From JAVRLS01 sp031961205 (GTDB lineage Archaea; Thermoplasmatota; Thermoplasmata; Thermoplasmatales; Thermoplasmataceae), in contig JAVRLS010000005.1 of NCBI GenBank assembly GCA_031961205.1, forward strand, positions 1-40,184: a stretch of 40,184 bases of DNA, in the 5' to 3' direction. Of the stretch, positions 26,150 through 35,121 are shown piece by piece. Positions within the stretch are counted from its first letter, which is position 1, and each line of letters opens with the position of its first letter. Made by a program: the position numbers and the translations under genes. The notes below the pieces were generated by a model, which was not told the origin of the DNA, ran no database searches, and saw nothing but the letters and a program-made list of their open reading frames with translations.

Positions 26150-26912
26150 TGCGTACTGGTACTATTCTGGCAGTCTGTTTTACTACTTCAAAATGAATAA
26201 TGAATATATGCTGCAATGGACAGCCGGGTTATATAATACTTTATGACTTGTGTTTCGCATGATTTATTATGCCATAATTACTTCCAGCATATTGTTTCAC
26301 GGGATGGATATGCAATATCAATCAGTTCTTGTAGTGTACCAGCGATAACTTTTTCAGAACAGGTACATCGAGTTTTTCTGGAAAGTGCGTGAGATTCCAG
26401 GAAATGGAAGGAATAGAGAAACGAAGATGGAGATTCCAGAAGATGTGGTGGCTGGTGCACTTCTATGAAAAAAGTTCTAATGACAGTTATGTGATCATTT
26501 CCGTGCTATTTATTTTTTCCATGCCCAACGATCTCTTCACTCACCCCTTCTGAACCATCTTCATCCTGTTTACGTAATCCTCTATATTACTAACTATTGT
26601 TTGTTAGAGTTTAAAGTCGGAGTTCACTCGACCATCCTTCTATTCACCCTTGTTTCAGGGTATTATGTCGAGACGAAGGGCAGTCAACCTACAGGACGGC
26701 CTCTCAGGCCAAGTGCACCGTCGACTGCCTCTCCGACTCTCACACTGTCATCGTCATGACAATGCTGCCAAAAGAACTTTTTTTCATTGACATCTACAGG
26801 AAGCCGGAAAACACATCATGAAGTGCCGACAACACCCATTAAGAGCAAAAATTCGGCACTTAAATTTGCGAAACTCAAATTTAACTAAACGTTTGCTAAA
26901 AGGAGAAAAAGG
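26150..26912. other. 763-base stretch without intact genes, probably decayed mobile or coding DNA
   Basis: No intact gene is supported. Protein-like fragments broken by stops occur on both strands: plus 26362-26466 reads NRYIEFFWKVREIPGNGRNR and onward to a stop, and minus 26815-26687 gives 43 open codons with DVNEKKFFWQHCHDDDSVRV and EAVDGALGLRGRPVG. The 26640-26760 part is visibly richer in G and C than neighbouring spacers. A frame on the plus strand (26615-26818) is also open but has no reasonable start. A degraded transposase is the simplest reading, though no family could be assigned. Two hairpins close the stretch at its right end. Confidence 0.4.
26821..26884. repeat. Two consecutive perfect hairpins downstream of the MFS gene
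   Basis: AAGTGCCGA (26821-26829) pairs with TCGGCACTT (26853-26861), and directly after it TTAAATTTG (26860-26868) pairs with CAAATTTAA (26876-26884) around a 7-base loop. Both stems are perfect 9-bp repeats. On the minus strand they follow the MFS stop by about 28 bases, so they could be its transcript end; they could also be the end structure of a former mobile element. Confidence 0.5.
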
Positions 26913-27992
26913 TTATAAGGCCGGGCGATTTTTTATAGCACGATTTTTTCCTATCATGAATATTGAGTATACCACCGGAGCTATGAATATTAGAATGGCA
27001 GGATCGATCCTGAAAAACTGGAAAATTGCGCCGTCTGCGGATGATCCAATGGCAAAACCTATTGCAGAAAAAAGCTCGTAATAGAATACCCCCATCTTTG
27101 GGGAAATAGATGCGGAGGTATATGAAAGCACTTTGGAAAATGCTATTGAGGATCCGATGCCAGCCATTATGACAAGCGAAAAAACTGAGTATACGTTTAT
27201 TCCGAAAAAAAGGACCAATGGAGATGCTGAAAACAATGCAGAGACGATGGAAAATTTGACTATACTGTTGCTTCTTATGAAATTCAGTATAAGAAACATA
27301 AGTGCCTGGGTTATTGAAAAGAGTGCCTCTATTATGCCTATGAGCTCATAACTGAATCCCTCTCCACGCAGAAATGGAACTACAACATACAGGGCGAACC
27401 CCAGAGACATGCCTGAAAACAGCAATGGCATTATAAGTAATACATTCAATTTTGTAGAACTCCTGTTTTCTGTTACTTCCTTAATTTTTGGAGAGAACAT
27501 CCCGGCGAGTATAAAAAATACGACAGAAATTATGAATATAGCCCTGAACCCATAATCCTGTATTATAAATCCGGCCATTATCGGTGCAATGGCCATGGGA
27601 AAACCCCATGAAACTGAGTATTTCTCAGCGTTTCCAGATCCTTCCATAAAACTCAGGGATATTTCAATTGAGATCCAGAAGAAAGCCTGTATAAAGGATG
27701 ACATAGCAAGAAGCATTATGAATAAATTCTGCTTCATGAAAAAAAATGCTATAGTTACCATGGCCACCAGAAATGGCGTTGTTCGTATTCCTATGTTCAG
27801 CATTCTTATATTTGACCTCAGGTATATAAGGGCGGCTATAAAGAATGGAACATTCGCTATCAGCCCCAAAAGGCCTATTAGCAGGTAGCTGTAATGGTAT
27901 AAGACGCCTATGAGCGGAAATGTAAAACTCAGCAAAAGCCACGCAATAGCGTAATTTGTGCTTGCTGCAATCATCCTTGAATTTATGTTCAT
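26913..27992 (-). CDS. MFS-type multi-spanning transporter
   Basis: A 359-residue very hydrophobic protein with ten to eleven predicted spans. The two-bundle pattern of an MFS carrier is visible, with a short polar linker FSPKIKEVTENRSST near residue 170. The loop after the second span reads YLRSNIRMLN, a weak version of the MFS loop 2-3 motif. It is shorter than usual (about 400) and may lack a terminal helix. The substrate is unknown. It follows hisS in the same direction with a 36-base gap, so a shared transcript is possible; two hairpins downstream may mark its end. Confidence 0.75.
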   Translation of the reverse strand: MNINSRMIAASTNYAIAWLLLSFTFPLIGVLYHYSYLLIGLLGLIANVPFFIAALIYLRSNIRMLNIGIRTTPFLVAMVTIAFFFMKQNLFIMLLAMSSFIQAFFWISIEISLSFMEGSGNAEKYSVSWGFPMAIAPIMAGFIIQDYGFRAIFIISVVFFILAGMFSPKIKEVTENRSSTKLNVLLIMPLLFSGMSLGFALYVVVPFLRGEGFSYELIGIIEALFSITQALMFLILNFIRSNSIVKFSIVSALFSASPLVLFFGINVYSVFSLVIMAGIGSSIAFSKVLSYTSASISPKMGVFYYELFSAIGFAIGSSADGAIFQFFRIDPAILIFIAPVVYSIFMIGKNRAIKNRPAL

Positions 27993-28028
27993 TCTTTCAC
28001 AATCTTAATAGCGAGGATGATAAAATTA

Positions 28029-29321
28029 TTATTTTATAACGCTGAAAGGCAAAGTTTTTTGATTGCCGCTCAAAAGGTCCTTGAAAGTAACAGTACTGTT
28101 TTTTTCCTCTTCATTGCCTATTATAACTGCATAGTCAAATCCGTAATTTCCTGCATATTTCAGCTGATAAGATATATTTTTTGATGATATGTCCATTGAA
28201 ACTATATTTTCACCGTTTCTAAGCATATTTGCAACCCTTATGGCATATGATTTATTAGTCCCTGGCAGCGTGCAGACATAATACTTCTTCATCTTTTCTT
28301 TTATATTCACATTCTCACGTTTCAAAAGAAGCGATATGACTGCATCACCCATCCCGAATCCGACGGCTGGAATATCCTGGCCAGAAAATAAGCGTGCAAG
28401 TTCATTGTACCTTCCTCCGCCAAGTATAGCCCTGAATTCGCCCCTGGCGTCGTATGCCTCAAAAACAATTCCTGTATAGTACGAAAGACCTCTGACAATT
28501 GAAAAATCATATTTAACATTTATATCTTCATAATCCCTGATCATGCCAACGGTTTTTTCTATGCGATCTATCTGTTCTTCAGATCCGGGTACGTCGATAA
28601 CGCTGCGAATTTTGCCTGCGTCTATATTCTTTGAAGCCAGCGTGTATATTTCTTCGCACGCTTCATCACTTATTCCCCTGCCCTGAAGCTCTGTAATAAA
28701 ACTTTCCCTTGATATTTTATGGAATTTGTCAATAACATTAAAAACGGAAAGAACATTGTTTATTCCATATGATTTTAAAATATACTCTATCAGTTCCCTG
28801 TTATTTATACGTATTTCGTACACGTTTGAAAGGCCAATTGAATTGAGTATAGAAGCTGCAAGAGCAATTATCTCGGCATCTGCATCGGCGCTGTCATTAC
28901 CGAAAATATCCGCGTTGAACTGATAATGTTCCCTGTATCTTCCAGCCTGGGGATCTTCGTATCTCCACACCTTTGGGAAGCTGTACCACCTTACAGGTTT
29001 TACCAGGTCTTTTCTTGAGGTCAGCATCCTGACGGTTGATGGCGTTGCCTCAGGGATCATGGTCACTTCCCTTCCTCCCTTGTCAGTAAATGAAAAGGTC
29101 TGCTCGAGGAGCTCTTCGCCGGATTTTACCCTGTAGAGATCCAGTGACTCCAGGCTTGGGAAATCTATTTTTGAATAACCATATTCTCTAGCGCGCATTT
29201 CTGCTTTTTCTGATATATAACTCTCGTACTGCATATCCTCCGGATAGAAATCACGGAATCCCTTCAATTTTTCAATATTCAATTTTTCACCTATATAATT
29301 TTTGTACGTTATTTTAGCCAT
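28029..29321 (-). CDS. hisS: Histidyl-tRNA synthetase
   Basis: A 430-residue class II synthetase charging tRNA-His. Motif 1 lies near LKGFRDFYPEDM, motif 2 near WYSFPKVWRYEDPQAGRYREHYQFNADIFG, the histidine-specific RGLSYYTGIVFEAY (HisA/B) and motif 3 GGGRYNELARLF with GFGMGDA. The C-terminal anticodon-binding domain runs from about 340 (YYVCTLPGTNKSYAIRVANML). The start at ATG 29321 gives an N-terminal extension MAKITYKNYIGEKLN relative to shorter homologues; the next Met is far downstream. It is downstream of the HTH-ACT regulator (58-base gap), suggesting amino-acid-responsive control, which is inference. Confidence 0.94.
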   Translation of the reverse strand: MAKITYKNYIGEKLNIEKLKGFRDFYPEDMQYESYISEKAEMRAREYGYSKIDFPSLESLDLYRVKSGEELLEQTFSFTDKGGREVTMIPEATPSTVRMLTSRKDLVKPVRWYSFPKVWRYEDPQAGRYREHYQFNADIFGNDSADADAEIIALAASILNSIGLSNVYEIRINNRELIEYILKSYGINNVLSVFNVIDKFHKISRESFITELQGRGISDEACEEIYTLASKNIDAGKIRSVIDVPGSEEQIDRIEKTVGMIRDYEDINVKYDFSIVRGLSYYTGIVFEAYDARGEFRAILGGGRYNELARLFSGQDIPAVGFGMGDAVISLLLKRENVNIKEKMKKYYVCTLPGTNKSYAIRVANMLRNGENIVSMDISSKNISYQLKYAGNYGFDYAVIIGNEEEKNSTVTFKDLLSGNQKTLPFSVIK

Positions 29322-29379
29322 CGGGCTTTGATGTAAGATGGTTTTGCATGATTTTTATTTTTCCATGCGGAATCGCCGT

Positions 29380-29961
29380 TCATTCATCATTTTCTATGCC
29401 TGAAGTATATTTTGAAGGGCATGTTCGGATGCTGCAGATGTTGCAGAGCAATTCATCCACATCCGAAATTGACGATATTTTAACGGCCTTAATTCCATCA
29501 ATTTTTGATATATCTTCATAAGCCTTGCCTGAAATAGGGCGATAGAAAGTAACCCTTATAAAGCTCTCGTCCTGGCCCATATTCCTTGAAAATATTTCAC
29601 GTATGTAGCATCCATACCTCAGGATTATCGAAAATACCTGTGAAATGACTGATGGATAGCGGCCATTTGTGGTTATGATGGTCACTATCTGGCTTCCGGT
29701 CATAATTGCTATTTTTGAAATGTCCGATGATGGTACTATCGATTCCATTACTTTCTTTACAGGCCCAAAATTTTCAACTGCCTTAAGCGTTTCATAGACA
29801 GTCCTCCTGTTAACGCAGAATGCCTTTGAGATCTCAGTTACAGATACTTCTATATTTCCAATAAAAAAACGGCCATCCCTTATAGAAATGCCAGTATTGT
29901 AAAGGCCCTCTATTATCTTTCTTTTTATGGGTTGATCTTTGAAGTATTCGTTAAGAACCAT
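29380..29961 (-). CDS. HTH-ACT domain regulator, with a C-terminal cysteine cluster
   Basis: A protein of 193 residues from ATG 29961. An N-terminal helix-turn-helix (EVSVTEISKAFCVNRRTVYETLKAVENFG, about residues 37-65) precedes an ACT-like ligand domain from about 78 to 165 (ISKIAIMTGSQIVTIITTNG, YGCYIREIFSRNMGQDESFIRVTFYRPI). The tail CNICSIRTCPSKY carries three closely spaced cysteines (about C173, C176, C181), which could bind metal or a cluster. Archaeal proteins of this type are thought to regulate amino-acid metabolism. In-frame ATGs also exist at 29973 and 29967; a TATA-like TATTTATAT at 29988-29996 on the minus strand favours 29967 or 29961 as a leaderless start. It sits immediately upstream of hisS. 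Confidence 0.78.
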   Translation of the reverse strand: MVLNEYFKDQPIKRKIIEGLYNTGISIRDGRFFIGNIEVSVTEISKAFCVNRRTVYETLKAVENFGPVKKVMESIVPSSDISKIAIMTGSQIVTIITTNGRYPSVISQVFSIILRYGCYIREIFSRNMGQDESFIRVTFYRPISGKAYEDISKIDGIKAVKISSISDVDELLCNICSIRTCPSKYTSGIENDE

Positions 29962-30179
29962 TAGCATAAGCATATATTTTTAATAACTATTTATATGATG
30001 TGTAACTTTTATGTGCGATTCGTTGCGTTAAGGATTGTTATTCCTTTATCGTCTCTTCAGGGTTTTAAAATTCTAAAAGCTTATATAATGATATCTGTTA
30101 TTAATATTATAAAGCTCGATAAGCTTAATTATAAATTTGTAATTACTTATTTCCTATGCATCTTATTGAAGAGGTTGTT

Positions 30180-30596
30180 ATGAGCGATAATTTACAGTCA
30201 AAAATTCACAACTACACAACGCTTGGAGAATTGTCACGAGCTATTAACCGGGGGCTGAGCCTCAGAAACCGGCATATGAGCGAGGAGGAATCCAATGAAG
30301 CTGCAGAACATATAATAAATTTTTTTGGCTATAACGACCGTGTTATAGATAATATGCTTGAGCCCGAAGATCGTGATTCATTTTACACCATGGAAGATAT
30401 TGGGATACTGCAGACTGAAAGGGAAGAAACGACACTCTTTGATGGCAGGGAGTGGCGAATCCATTACTGGATTCTCAATGTAGAGAGAATAAGGGAACTG
30501 GCCGGCATGAAAATAGAGAACCGTAAAGACGATTCAGGTGCAGAGTATAAAATTTATGAAGAGATACCTGATGATTACTGGAAATCTGCACAATAA
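30180..30596 (+). CDS. Small acidic protein of unknown function upstream of ABCE1 (DUF6015-like)
   Basis: A 138-residue Asp/Glu-rich protein. Helices dominate the first 60 residues (LSRAINRGLSLRNRHMSEEESNEAAEHIINFFGYNDRVIDNML), followed by a motif EDRDSFYTMEDIGILQTEREE and a beta part EWRIHYWILNVERI ending in DDYWK. It resembles the Thermoplasmata-restricted DUF6015 group from memory, so I give that only as a likeness. ATG 30180 is chosen because GAGGT at 30171-30175 lies five bases before it. An earlier ATG 30156 lies near the transcription start expected from the TATAAAT at 30130-30136. It is eleven bases from the ABCE1 gene, so its role may lie with translation. Confidence 0.75.
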   Translation: MSDNLQSKIHNYTTLGELSRAINRGLSLRNRHMSEEESNEAAEHIINFFGYNDRVIDNMLEPEDRDSFYTMEDIGILQTEREETTLFDGREWRIHYWILNVERIRELAGMKIENRKDDSGAEYKIYEEIPDDYWKSAQ

Positions 30597-30607
30597 GGTG
30601 TTAACGA

Positions 30608-32377
30608 ATGCATGTAGCTGTTCTTGATAAGGAAAGATGCCACCCCAAAAAATGTCATCATGAATGCCAGTATTATTGCCCACCTGTCAGGAATCATATA
30701 ATGGCGATTGATTTTCCCGTTCCGGATGAGCAGCCGGTTATTTCTGAGACTTTATGCATAGGTTGCGGGATATGTGTGAAACGATGCCCGTTCGGAGCTA
30801 TTAAGATAGTTACGCTTCCGGATGAGCTGAACAGGGAAACCCTTCATAGATATGGAGAAAATGGATTCAGAATTTATTCTTTCCCATCCATTGTTCAGGG
30901 AAAGGTTTCTGCAATATTAGGGCAGAACGCCCTCGGAAAGACAACAACCCTGAATATACTTTCAGGAGTGACTGTCCCAAATCTAGGAGATTACAAGAAT
31001 CAACCATCAAAAGACAAAGTAATAGAGAGGTTTGCAAAGACAAGCATGGGAGCCTATTTTAAGGGTATTTACTATGAGGGAAAGAAAACTGTTTTAAAAA
31101 ATCAGTACGTTGACCTGATACCGAAAGTTGTTAGTGGGACTATTGGAGAAATACTGAAAAAGAATGATGAAACAGGAACCTACAGGGAACTCATAGACAG
31201 CCTCAACCTGCAGGGTTCGGTAGACAAGAGTGTCAAGGAATGCTCTGGTGGTGAGCTGCAGAAGTTCGCAATAGCAGCTACTCTAGAAAAAGATGCTGAT
31301 GTGTATCTTTTTGATGAGATGACATCATACCTTGATATAGGCGAACGGCTGAACGTGTCAGAAGTGATACAGGAACTGTCAAAAAGAAAGATGGTTGTTG
31401 TTGTGGAGCACGATCTTGCAATACTTGACTGGCTAGCTGATGGAATTAATATAGTATATGGCGAACCTGGTGCATATGGAATTTTTTCTGAACCAATGAG
31501 CACAAACAGGGCCATAAATGCCTTCCTTTTAGGGTTTCTCCGTGAAGAAAATATGAGAATAAGGAATTATCCAATTGAATTTGAAAAAAAATCATCAAAG
31601 AGAAGCCAGTTTCCGCAGAAACTTGTGGAATGGACTGACATGGAAAAGAGGCTTGGAAGTTTTACTCTAAAAGTTAACAAAGGAGAAATTCACAGGGGAC
31701 AGATAATTGGCGTGCTTGGAAGGAACGCTCAAGGAAAAAGTACTTTTATGATGATGATGGCGGGAGTGTTAGCACCGGACAGCGGCTCAGTTTCAGAGAA
31801 TATAAAAGTCTCTTATAAACCGCAATATATATCCTCAGATTATGATGGTACGGTTTACGAACTTATAGGAACATCCCTGAAAGATCGTGCAGAAGATTCG
31901 TTCATCAAAAACGAGATCATGCATCCGCTTGATATAGAGAGCCTGTACGAAGATGAGGTTTCAGATCTTTCCGGAGGCGAACTTCAGAGGCTTTCAATAG
32001 CTCTCACGCTTTCGAGGGATGCTGAGATATACCTTCTGGATGAGCCATCCGCTCACCTTGATTCCGCGTACAGGATGGTTGTTTCTAAAGTAATACGCAG
32101 AGTTATGGAAAATACAAAAAAAACGGCACTGATAATTGACCATGACATATATATGATAGATCTGATATCTGATGCACTCATTATTTTTTCTGGAAAACCA
32201 GGAATAGAGGGCCAATCATTTGGGCCAATGGACATGAGGTCAGGTATGAACATGTTTCTTAAGCTGGTAGGCGTCACCTTCAGAAGAGATCAGTCTTCAA
32301 ACAGGCCGAGGATAAATAAGAAAGACAGCAGCCTTGACAGAACTCAGAAAGAAGAGGACAATTATTATTATGCGTAA
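30608..32377 (+). CDS. rli1: ABCE1/Rli1 ribosome recycling ATPase
   Basis: A 589-residue iron-sulfur ABC protein that splits terminated ribosomes. The N-terminus carries eight cysteines for two [4Fe-4S] clusters: KCHHECQYYCPP with upstream C, and CIGCGICVKRCPFGAI. Two nucleotide-binding domains follow: Walker A GQNALGKTT and signature CSGGELQK with Walker B YLFDEMTSYLD in the first, and GRNAQGKST, LSGGELQR and YLLDEPSAHLD in the second. In both Walker A loops the fourth position is Ala instead of the usual Gly (GPNGxGKT), and the first Walker B has Met in the usual Pro position. Otherwise length and order match the family. GGTG precedes the ATG, and tgtA follows after five bases. Confidence 0.94.
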   Translation: MHVAVLDKERCHPKKCHHECQYYCPPVRNHIMAIDFPVPDEQPVISETLCIGCGICVKRCPFGAIKIVTLPDELNRETLHRYGENGFRIYSFPSIVQGKVSAILGQNALGKTTTLNILSGVTVPNLGDYKNQPSKDKVIERFAKTSMGAYFKGIYYEGKKTVLKNQYVDLIPKVVSGTIGEILKKNDETGTYRELIDSLNLQGSVDKSVKECSGGELQKFAIAATLEKDADVYLFDEMTSYLDIGERLNVSEVIQELSKRKMVVVVEHDLAILDWLADGINIVYGEPGAYGIFSEPMSTNRAINAFLLGFLREENMRIRNYPIEFEKKSSKRSQFPQKLVEWTDMEKRLGSFTLKVNKGEIHRGQIIGVLGRNAQGKSTFMMMMAGVLAPDSGSVSENIKVSYKPQYISSDYDGTVYELIGTSLKDRAEDSFIKNEIMHPLDIESLYEDEVSDLSGGELQRLSIALTLSRDAEIYLLDEPSAHLDSAYRMVVSKVIRRVMENTKKTALIIDHDIYMIDLISDALIIFSGKPGIEGQSFGPMDMRSGMNMFLKLVGVTFRRDQSSNRPRINKKDSSLDRTQKEEDNYYYA

Positions 32378-32382
32378 TTTTT

Positions 32383-34275
32383 ATGGAAGTAATAGAACGT
32401 GATGGGCTTGCAAGAATAGCGAAATTTTATACGCCCCATGGGATAATTGAGACTCCAACAGTTTTACCGGTTATCAATCCGAATCTCATGGACATAAAGC
32501 CGGAGGAAATGAAAAAATTCGGCTTGCAGGGTATAATAACCAATAGTTACATAATAAGGAGAAATGATGGCCTGCGGGAACACGCCCTGAAGTATGGCGT
32601 ACATTCCCTTGTTGGATACGATGGACCCATAATGACAGATTCAGGAACTTTCCAGAGTTATGTCTATGGATCTATAGAATACGGAAACCGTGAAATAGTT
32701 GAATTTCAGAAAAATATCGGAAGCGATATTTCAACAATCCTGGATATTTTTACAACCCCTGAAACCTCAAGATCCGAAAGCGAAAAAGCTGTGATCGAGA
32801 CCTACAGGAGGATGGGGGAGGTTGAAGACCTTGGAGGAATTACAGCTGCCCCTATTCAGGGATCTGTTTATCCCGACCTGAGGAAAAGATCGGCAGAGAT
32901 GATGAATTCCACAAACGCCGCTTATCTTCCAGTTGGCGGAGTTGTTCCACTGCTTGAAAGCTATAACTATGAGAAACTTGTGGATATAATACTGGAATCA
33001 AAATTAAACTCGAGCTTCAACAAGCCCATGCATCTCTTTGGCGGAGGCCATCCCATGTTTTTTGCTCTTTCTATATACATGGGAATAGATGTTTTTGATT
33101 CTGCATCATATATAAAATATGCAAAGGACGGCAGGATCATATATCCGGATGGAACAAGGGATATTTCAAAGGTCAAAGATTTTCCCCCATGGAGCCCGCT
33201 TTGCGGAAAATATACTGCCAAAGAGCTCCTGGACCTGAACAGAAATGTAAGGGAAATAGAACTGGCAAGGCATAACCTTGCCGCTATTTTCATGGAGATA
33301 AATGAGGTAAAGGAGAGGATATATGAACAGAGTCTCTCACAGTACATTAACGAAAAGAGCAGAATGCATCCAGCCCTCCTGAAGGCTTACGCAAGGCTGA
33401 TGAAATACTCGAAGGAAATACTAAAATTCCAGGAGCTTTATAAGAAAACGCCATTCTTTTATTTTGACGGCCTCTCATCTATGAGTCCGTACGTTGAAAA
33501 AATGAAAGAGTATACGTTTGAATATTTAAATAGAAACAGGAAGGCAACATACATATTCGACCAAAAATCATGGAAACCGGGATTTCAAAATGGCAGTTTT
33601 ATAAAGAGCCTTTACGAAAAAATGGATGTTAACGCGCTCATTCCATGGGCCGGCATATATGTTCCGGCAGAACTTGAAAACTCTTATCCTGTTGAACAGA
33701 CTGTATCATCCGGCCTTGAGCCGGTTCCTGATGAAAGCATCGTTAAGTCCATTATATCGCCCTTCGAAACAAAAACATTCAAAAATGAAACTGCCGATTC
33801 AGAACAGATCCGCAATTTTGATCTGAACAAGATAAGAGCTGTGGCAGATTTGCAATTCGGGTCCGGAAGGGGCGAAAAGATTTTTCCGGACAGCGCTAAA
33901 ATAGTCAAATCAAGGACTGGACGGATAAGAAATATACTGATTGACGGAAAAAACATAGCAACATTAAGGAACGATGGATTTTTCACGCTTTCCTTTGCGG
34001 GGGCAAGCTTACTCTTTGATGCTATTTCAGGAAATGATATGAAGGTTTTTGTAAAGAACGAAAGTGCAGAGTACAATGCCCAGGGTAAAAGCGTATTCTT
34101 TAAATTCATCATTGATTGTGACGTAAATATAGTGCCGAGAAATGAGACTTTAGTTGTGGATGAACAGGGCAGCCTGGTTGCGGTTGGGAAAGCCATGGTT
34201 TCCGGCAAGGAGATGAAGGAATATACAGAAGGAATAGCCATTAATGTCCATGAGGGGCGAAATCATTCCGTGTAA
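32383..34275 (+). CDS. tgtA: Archaeosine tRNA-guanine transglycosylase (ArcTGT) with incomplete zinc site
   Basis: A 630-residue enzyme that swaps guanine 15 of archaeal tRNA for preQ0 in archaeosine synthesis. The catalytic TIM barrel includes TPTVLPVINPN, MTDSGTFQSY (first catalytic Asp), GGVVPLLESY and DSASYIKYAKDG (nucleophile Asp). A C-terminal PUA domain covers about 485-560 (ADLQFGSGRGEKIFP, SRTGRIRNIL). The family zinc site (Cys279, Cys281, Cys284, His307 in Pyrococcus) aligns here to Pro269, Ser271, Cys274 and His297; the 23-residue spacing to the His is exact, so two ligands are lost. The N-terminus starts at ATG 32383, five bases after the ABCE1 stop. It overlaps the convergent EamA gene by 13 bases. 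Confidence 0.92.
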   Translation: MEVIERDGLARIAKFYTPHGIIETPTVLPVINPNLMDIKPEEMKKFGLQGIITNSYIIRRNDGLREHALKYGVHSLVGYDGPIMTDSGTFQSYVYGSIEYGNREIVEFQKNIGSDISTILDIFTTPETSRSESEKAVIETYRRMGEVEDLGGITAAPIQGSVYPDLRKRSAEMMNSTNAAYLPVGGVVPLLESYNYEKLVDIILESKLNSSFNKPMHLFGGGHPMFFALSIYMGIDVFDSASYIKYAKDGRIIYPDGTRDISKVKDFPPWSPLCGKYTAKELLDLNRNVREIELARHNLAAIFMEINEVKERIYEQSLSQYINEKSRMHPALLKAYARLMKYSKEILKFQELYKKTPFFYFDGLSSMSPYVEKMKEYTFEYLNRNRKATYIFDQKSWKPGFQNGSFIKSLYEKMDVNALIPWAGIYVPAELENSYPVEQTVSSGLEPVPDESIVKSIISPFETKTFKNETADSEQIRNFDLNKIRAVADLQFGSGRGEKIFPDSAKIVKSRTGRIRNILIDGKNIATLRNDGFFTLSFAGASLLFDAISGNDMKVFVKNESAEYNAQGKSVFFKFIIDCDVNIVPRNETLVVDEQGSLVAVGKAMVSGKEMKEYTEGIAINVHEGRNHSV

Positions 34276-35120
34276 TAGGATATCACTATCATAGATGCAA
34301 TCATAATGGACATTCCTGCAACCGTTAGCATTGAGAGTTTTTCGCCGTAGAGATACACGGAGGTAAGCACCGCAAATATAGGCTCCCCTATAAGTATAAC
34401 CCCAACCTTTGTAACATTCATCCACGAGAGTGCTTTAACATAGATGTACATGGCAATGAAAGTTGCAAACACTGCTGTGAATATCAGGACAATGGCAGAA
34501 TAATAGTTCAGGATTACAGGGACGGGATTCGCAGGTATCATGGCAGTGGATAATATAGCTACCATTGCTATCTGTATGAACGAGAACATTATAGGATCTA
34601 TCTCCTTTGCGTGCTTTGATACATAAACCAGCTGGAAAGAATAGAAGAATGCGGCAATAAAAGTCATAATGTTTCCTATCTGGATGGATATGTTAGTTAT
34701 GCTTGTGTATGACATCATTACGAGACCTGCAAATGCAAAAACTGATGAAAAAATTTCTACTTTCATGACTTTTCTTTTAACATAGAAATAAGATATTACT
34801 GGAATGAAAACAACGTATATTCCGGTAATTATGCCTGAAAGTGCCGGTTCTGTGTACTTGAGGCCAACAGTTTGTAGATAGTACGCGAGGAAGAGAAAAA
34901 CACCTGCTATGATCCCGTAATTTATCTGTGATCTTTTCAGTTTTTTAAGGCTCCTGAAAATGAACGGAGCCATGATGGCTACTGTTATCAGGAAACGGAA
35001 TGATAGAAAGACCGTAGGCGAAAGATACAGGAATACTTCCTTTATAACGGGGAAAGTAACACCCCATATAAACGTTACAACCAGAAGAATGCCCACTGCA
35101 GCTATTTCCCTAGAGTTCAT
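34263..35120 (-). CDS. EamA/DMT-family transporter
   Basis: A 285-residue membrane protein with ten hydrophobic spans, arranged as two EamA repeats of five (about 5-130 and 150-283). The repeat signature TFIWGVTFPVIKE starts the first. The second half carries VKALSWMNVTKVGVILIGEPIFAVLTSVYLYGE, typical of the family, including the Pro-Glu turn. Substrate is not readable; metabolite or amino-acid export is common. It follows the FAD-reductase gene in the same direction with only one base between the stop and the start, so the two are coupled. Its 3' end overlaps tgtA by 13 bases on the other strand. Confidence 0.85.
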   Translation of the reverse strand: MNSREIAAVGILLVVTFIWGVTFPVIKEVFLYLSPTVFLSFRFLITVAIMAPFIFRSLKKLKRSQINYGIIAGVFLFLAYYLQTVGLKYTEPALSGIITGIYVVFIPVISYFYVKRKVMKVEIFSSVFAFAGLVMMSYTSITNISIQIGNIMTFIAAFFYSFQLVYVSKHAKEIDPIMFSFIQIAMVAILSTAMIPANPVPVILNYYSAIVLIFTAVFATFIAMYIYVKALSWMNVTKVGVILIGEPIFAVLTSVYLYGEKLSMLTVAGMSIMIASMIVISYYTE

Positions 35121-35121
35121 T

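Noticed and set aside
26278..26460. A 60-codon minus-strand frame
   Set aside because: The opposite strand reads at least as well as protein, neither has a good start, and it lies in a decayed region.
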